Origin: Halomonas gemina | Lineage (GTDB): Bacteria > Pseudomonadota > Gammaproteobacteria > Pseudomonadales > Halomonadaceae | Assembly (NCBI RefSeq): GCF_023554995.1 | Contig: NZ_JAMJPK010000004.1 | Span: forward strand, 62,001-126,000 | Direction of reading: 5' to 3' | Length of the DNA: 64,000 nucleotides | Shown here: positions 60,044 to 64,000 of the stretch, one piece after another | Position numbering within the stretch: the first letter of the stretch is position 1 | How the letters are laid out: each line of letters starts with the position of its first letter | The notes under the pieces: generated by a model | What the model was told of the DNA's origin: nothing | What the model saw: the letters and a program-made list of their open reading frames with translations, nothing else | Databases searched by the model: none | Translations under genes and position numbers: made by a program

Positions 60044-61816
60044 ATGTCCACCATGCGTAGCCTGTCTTTCGACGCCATCATCATCGGCGGGGGCGGTGCT
60101 GGCCTGCGGGCCGCCCTCGAGCTGGCCAAGTCCGGCAAGAAGACCGCCGTGCTGTCCAAGGTCTTCCCGACCCGCTCGCACACCGTCTCCGCCCAGGGCG
60201 GCATCACCTGTGCCATCGCCTCCGCGGACCCCGATGACGACTGGCGCTGGCACATGTACGACACCGTCAAGGGCGGCGACTACATCGCCGACCAGGACGC
60301 CTCCGAGTACATGTGCTCCGAGGGCCCCAAGGCGGTGTTCGAACTCGAGCACATGGGCCTGCCATTCTCCCGCTTCGACAACGGCCGCATCTACCAGCGC
60401 CCGTTCGGTGGCCAGTCCAAGGACTTCGGCAAGGGCGGCCAGGCGGCGCGGACCTGTGCCGCCGCCGACCGTACCGGCCACGCCCTGCTGCACACGCTCT
60501 ATCAGAACAACCTGAAAAATAACACCACCTTCCTCAACGAGTGGTACGCCGTCGACCTGGTCAAGAATGCCAACGGCGACGTGGTGGGCTGCATCGCCAT
60601 GGACATCGAGACCGGCGAAGTGGTGCACGTGAAGTCCAAGGCCACCGTGATGGCCACCGGCGGGGCGGGGCGCATCTTCGCCTCCACCACCAATGCCCTG
60701 ATCAACACCGGTGACGGCATCGGCATGGCGCTGCGCGCCGGCTTCCCGATGCAGGACATGGAGATGTGGCAGTTCCACCCGACCGGCATCTACGGCGCGG
60801 GCACCCTGGTGACAGAAGGCTGCCGCGGCGAGGGTGGCTACCTGATCAACAAGGACGGCGAGCGCTTCATGGAGCGCTATGCCCCCAACGCCAAGGACCT
60901 GGCGGGCCGCGACGTGGTCGCGCGCTCCATGGTCATGGAGATCCTCGAGGGCCGTGGCTGCGGCGAGAAGGGCGACCACGTCTTCCTCAAGCTGGATCAC
61001 CTGGGCGAGGAGGTCCTCGGCAAGCGCCTGCCCGGCATCGTCGAGCTCTCCAAGACCTTCGCCCACGTGGACCCGGCCAAGGAGCCGATCCCGGTCGTCC
61101 CGACGTGCCACTACATGATGGGCGGGATCCCGACCAACGTGCACGGCCAGGCGATCATGCAGGACGCCGAGGGCAACGACCAGATCGTCAACGGCCTGTT
61201 CGCTTGCGGCGAGGCGGCCTGCGTGTCGGTCCATGGCGCCAACCGCCTGGGCGGCAACTCGCTGCTCGACCTGGTGGTGTTCGGCCGTGCGGCCGGCATG
61301 TTCATCGAGGGCGCGCTCAACGAGGGCATCGAGTACCTCGACGCCTCCGCGTCCGACGTCGAGTCCGCCATGAAGCGCATCACGCGCTGGAACGAGTCCG
61401 AGGGCGGCGAGACGGTCCCCGAGCTCAAGCGCGACCTGCAGGACATCATGCAGACCTCCTTCGGCGTGTTCCGCGAGGAGAAGAACATGGTCGAGGGCGT
61501 CAAGCGCCTCGAGGAGCTGCGCGGCCGCATCGCCAACGCCTACCTGCCGGACAAGTCCAACACCTTCAACACCGCGCGCGTCGAGGCGCTGGAGCTGGAC
61601 AACCTGATGGAAGTGGCCGAGGCCACCGCCATCGCGGCCCTGGAGCGCAAGGAGAGCCGCGGCGCCCACTCCCGCTACGACTACCCGGACCGCGACGACG
61701 TCAACTGGCTGAAGCACTCGCTCTACTTCCCGGCCGAGAAGCGCCTGGGCAAGCGCGATGTGAACTTCGCACCCAAGACCGTCGACATGTTCGAGCCGAA
61801 AGTCCGCACCTACTGA
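60044..61816 (+). CDS. sdhA: Succinate dehydrogenase flavoprotein subunit
   Basis: The 590-residue protein has the FAD-binding dinucleotide fold ([16 protein letters not shown]), the covalent flavin His region [14 protein letters not shown], the catalytic [21 protein letters not shown] block and [14 protein letters not shown]. It oxidises succinate to fumarate on the cytosolic face of complex II. It is followed by sdhB after 12 bases. Confidence 0.96.
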   Translation: MSTMRSLSFDAIIIGGGGAGLRAALELAKSGKKTAVLSKVFPTRSHTVSAQGGITCAIASADPDDDWRWHMYDTVKGGDYIADQDASEYMCSEGPKAVFELEHMGLPFSRFDNGRIYQRPFGGQSKDFGKGGQAARTCAAADRTGHALLHTLYQNNLKNNTTFLNEWYAVDLVKNANGDVVGCIAMDIETGEVVHVKSKATVMATGGAGRIFASTTNALINTGDGIGMALRAGFPMQDMEMWQFHPTGIYGAGTLVTEGCRGEGGYLINKDGERFMERYAPNAKDLAGRDVVARSMVMEILEGRGCGEKGDHVFLKLDHLGEEVLGKRLPGIVELSKTFAHVDPAKEPIPVVPTCHYMMGGIPTNVHGQAIMQDAEGNDQIVNGLFACGEAACVSVHGANRLGGNSLLDLVVFGRAAGMFIEGALNEGIEYLDASASDVESAMKRITRWNESEGGETVPELKRDLQDIMQTSFGVFREEKNMVEGVKRLEELRGRIANAYLPDKSNTFNTARVEALELDNLMEVAEATAIAALERKESRGAHSRYDYPDRDDVNWLKHSLYFPAEKRLGKRDVNFAPKTVDMFEPKVRTY

Positions 61817-61828
61817 GGGGGAGTCACG

Positions 61829-62539
61829 ATGTCCAAGCTTCAGGTATCCCTGTACCGCTACAACCCGGAAACCGACTCCGCACCCTACATGCAGGAGTTC
61901 CAGGTCGACACCCAGGGCCGCGACCTGATGGTGCTCGATGTCCTGCACCTGGCCAAGGAGCAGGACAACGGCCTGGCCTATCGCCGCAGCTGCCGCGAGG
62001 GCGTGTGCGGCTCCGACGGCATGAACATGAACGGCAAGAACGGCCTGGCCTGCATCACCCCGCTCTCCGAGGTGGTCAAGGGCAACAAGCTGACCCTGCG
62101 CCCGCTGCCGGGCCTGCCGGTCATCCGCGACCTGGTGGTCGACATGGGGCTGTTCTACCAGCAGTACGAGCGCATCCAGCCGTACCTGCAGAACGACGAG
62201 CCGGCGCCGGCCATCGAGCGCCTGCAGTCGCCGGAGGAGCGCGACAAGCTCGATGGCCTCTACGAGTGCATCCTCTGTGCCTGCTGCTCCACTGCCTGCC
62301 CATCGTTCTGGTGGAATCCGGACAAGTTCGTCGGCCCGGCCGGCCTGCTGCAGTCCTACCGGTTCCTGGCGGATTCCCGTGACACGGCCACCCGCGACCG
62401 CCTGGCGGAGCTCGAGGACCCGTTCTCCGTTTTCCGCTGCCGCGGGATCATGAACTGCGTCGCTGTCTGCCCCAAGGGGCTCAACCCGACACGGGCGATC
62501 GGCAAGATCCGCGAGATGCTGCTGGCCAATGCCACTTAA
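61829..62539 (+). CDS. sdhB: Succinate dehydrogenase iron-sulfur subunit
   Basis: The 236-residue protein has the 2Fe-2S site (SCREGVCGSDGMNMNG...C), the 4Fe-4S site CILCACCSTACP and the 3Fe-4S site CRGIMNCVAVCPKGLNP. It passes electrons from FAD to ubiquinone. It ends the sdh operon; two hairpins follow before sucA. Confidence 0.96.
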   Translation: MSKLQVSLYRYNPETDSAPYMQEFQVDTQGRDLMVLDVLHLAKEQDNGLAYRRSCREGVCGSDGMNMNGKNGLACITPLSEVVKGNKLTLRPLPGLPVIRDLVVDMGLFYQQYERIQPYLQNDEPAPAIERLQSPEERDKLDGLYECILCACCSTACPSFWWNPDKFVGPAGLLQSYRFLADSRDTATRDRLAELEDPFSVFRCRGIMNCVAVCPKGLNPTRAIGKIREMLLANAT

Positions 62540-62578
62540 ATCGTGGCGTCCAGCTTGTTATCATGTGCATCGCTCTCG

Positions 62579-62653
62579 GGCTGCGGCGAGACGTCGCAGC
62601 CGAGCCCGGTGCGGAGCATGATGCATAGAGCCGGTGCCCAGGGCACCGGCTCT
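62579..62653 (+). terminator. Two hairpins between sdhB and sucA
   Basis: The first stem (62579-62601, GGCTGCGGCG/CGTCGCAGCC) and the second (62627-62653, AGAGCCGGTGCCC/GGGCACCGGCTCT, then TTG) lie in the 222-base gap. They probably reduce or end sdh transcription, or stabilise the mRNA 3' end, before sucA. Confidence 0.55.
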
Positions 62654-62761
62654 TGACCATGGAATTCAGGATGCCCTCCCTCCGGCAGGGCACCACCGAT
62701 GTCGATGCGGTCGAGTCGTGTCGGCGCCGATACCACCCCATCAGTGCAGGGTGACCAAGAG

Positions 62762-64000
62762 ATGCAACAAGGCATAATGGAGTTGATGTGGCGCTCCTCC
62801 CACGTGAGTGGCGGCAACGCCCACTATGTGGAAGCGCTCTACGAACAGTACCTCGATGACCCCTCCGCCGTTCCCGACGAATGGCGCCAGTACTTCGACC
62901 AGCTGCCGCGACCCGAGGGCGGCGCCAGCCACGACGTCCCGCTTTCCCCGGTCCGCGAGCAGTTCTACCAGCTGGGCCGCCATCGGCGCACGGCCCAGGC
63001 GGTTGCCGACAGTGGCGAGAACAAGAAGCAGGTCAAGGTTCTCCAGCTGATCAACGCCTACCGCTTCCGCGGGCACCAGAAGGCCGACATCGACCCGCTC
63101 GGCCTGCGCAGTCCTACTCCCGTCCCCGATCTCGACCTCTCCTTCCACCAGCTCTCGAAGGCCGACCTGGACACCGAGTTCCAGACCGGCTCCTTCTTCA
63201 TGGGCCTGGACAAGGCGCCGCTCAAAGAGATCATCAGCGCCCTGGAGCAGACCTACTGCCGCTCCATCGGCTGCGAGGTCATGCATATCGTCGACACCGA
63301 GGAGAAGCGCTGGCTGCAGCAGCGCTTCGAGTCGGTGCGCTCGGCACCCAAGTTCAGCCCCGAGGTGCGCAAGCACGTGCTGGAGCGGCTGACGGCAGCC
63401 GAAGGCCTGGAGAGCTACCTGGCTTCCAAGTACCCGGGCACCAAGCGCTTCGGCCTAGAGGGCGGCGAAGCCTTCATCCCGATGATGGACGAGCTGATCC
63501 AGCGCGCCGGCGGCTACGGCACCAAGGAAGTGGTGATCGGCATGGCCCACCGCGGGCGCCTCAACCTGCTGGTCAACATCCTCGGCAAGAACCCCTCGGA
63601 TCTGATCGACGAGTTCGACGGCAAGAAGGTCATCGAGCGCGGCTCGGGTGACGTCAAGTACCACCAGGGCTTCAGCTCCAACGTCATGACGCCGGGCGGC
63701 GAGGTGCACCTGGCGCTGTCGTTCAACCCCTCCCACCTGGAGATCGTGGCGCCGGTGGTCGAGGGCTCGGTGCGGGCCCGCCAGGACCGTCGCGATGATC
63801 CGGTCGGCAACAAGGTGCTGCCCATCAACGTCCATGGCGACGCGGCCTTCGCCGGCCAGGGCGTGGTCATGGAGACCTTCCAGATGTCCCAGACCCGTGC
63901 CTACAAGACCGGCGGCACGGTGCACATCGTGATCAACAACCAGGTGGGCTTCACCACCTCGCATCCCCAGGACTCGCGCTCCACCGAGTACTGCACCGAC
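62762..64000 (+). CDS. sucA: 2-oxoglutarate dehydrogenase E1 component, 5' part (continues past the window)
   Basis: The frame is open from the ATG at 62762 to the window edge, 413 of about 940 residues. It has the N-terminal OdhN region (MELMWRSSHVSGGNAHYVEALYEQYL, DPSAVPDEWRQYFD) and the start of the ThDP-binding E1 domain (GLEGGEAFIPMMDELIQRA, VIGMAHRGRLNLLVNILGK, HLALSFNPSHLEIVAPVVEGSVRARQDR). It decarboxylates 2-oxoglutarate in the OGDH complex. AAGAG precedes the ATG. Its position after sdhCDAB is the usual gammaproteobacterial order. Confidence 0.95.
   Translation, partial: MQQGIMELMWRSSHVSGGNAHYVEALYEQYLDDPSAVPDEWRQYFDQLPRPEGGASHDVPLSPVREQFYQLGRHRRTAQAVADSGENKKQVKVLQLINAYRFRGHQKADIDPLGLRSPTPVPDLDLSFHQLSKADLDTEFQTGSFFMGLDKAPLKEIISALEQTYCRSIGCEVMHIVDTEEKRWLQQRFESVRSAPKFSPEVRKHVLERLTAAEGLESYLASKYPGTKRFGLEGGEAFIPMMDELIQRAGGYGTKEVVIGMAHRGRLNLLVNILGKNPSDLIDEFDGKKVIERGSGDVKYHQGFSSNVMTPGGEVHLALSFNPSHLEIVAPVVEGSVRARQDRRDDPVGNKVLPINVHGDAAFAGQGVVMETFQMSQTRAYKTGGTVHIVINNQVGFTTSHPQDSRSTEYCTD

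Noticed and set aside
59561..61948. A 795-codon minus-strand open frame across sdhCDA
   Set aside because: It is an antisense artefact of GC-rich codon bias; the plus-strand sdh genes carry all expected motifs.

Overview
The window is a GC-rich proteobacterial chromosome segment. The citrate synthase / sdhCDAB / sucA order, the gltX-tRNA block, AcrR/RND efflux, an Mla-type ABC system and an NhaP-type antiporter fit a gammaproteobacterium of the Halomonas type. That taxonomic reading is inference from gene content and base composition; no 16S rRNA gene is present.

Positions 1-2400 are accessory: a frameshifted dehydrogenase tail, a YciI protein, a truncated IS3 transposase and, directly beside it, an intact-looking IS5 (IS427-type) element with inverted repeats and a -1 frameshift site. 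Positions 2400-11400 hold the most unusual locus. A fatty-acid alpha-dioxygenase homologue (plant alpha-DOX type, with the heme and catalytic residues present) is followed by a P450-like remnant and an old-yellow-enzyme reductase. On both sides lies a pair made of a membrane-anchored di-heme cytochrome c and a small four-helix membrane protein. A FixJ-type response regulator sits at the left end. This looks like a lipid-oxidation (oxylipin-like) system that I cannot match to a described pathway.

Positions 11400-24850 mix intact genes (YHS protein, amphi-Trp protein, antiporter, aconitase, HxlR regulator, two TolB/TPR signalling regulators each divergent from a small secreted protein) with many broken ones: a cbs-cgl deletion chimera, a frameshifted ATP-grasp ligase, an internally deleted S15 hydrolase and two separated pieces of FAD oxidoreductase. 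It reads as a rearrangement hot spot. Positions 24850-31300 carry a PAS histidine kinase, a 2OG-Fe(II) oxygenase, two Nudix hydrolases, an SDR, a NIF3/CutA-like protein, a fasciclin protein and a fructosamine kinase.

Positions 31300-37230 are a cyanate module: cyanase with a nitrate/cyanate-type ABC importer, divergent from a sigma-54 activator. The spacer contains two sigma-54-like promoters and several palindromes. Positions 37240-41720 are an Mla-like lipid-transport operon and a hydrolase. Positions 41830-49470 are a TolC/adaptor/RND efflux set with a convergent AcrR-like repressor; similar palindromic operators precede the pump operon and the repressor, and a partial one precedes tolC. 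Positions 49550-55190 are housekeeping and small genes (aspartoacylase-like, dusA, csp, DksA-like, lipoprotein, XRE-S24 regulator, SDR). From 55347 to the end come gltX, tRNA-Ala(GGC), tRNA-Glu(TTC), an AT-rich spacer with DnaA-box-like sites, then gltA divergent from sdhCDAB and the start of sucA.
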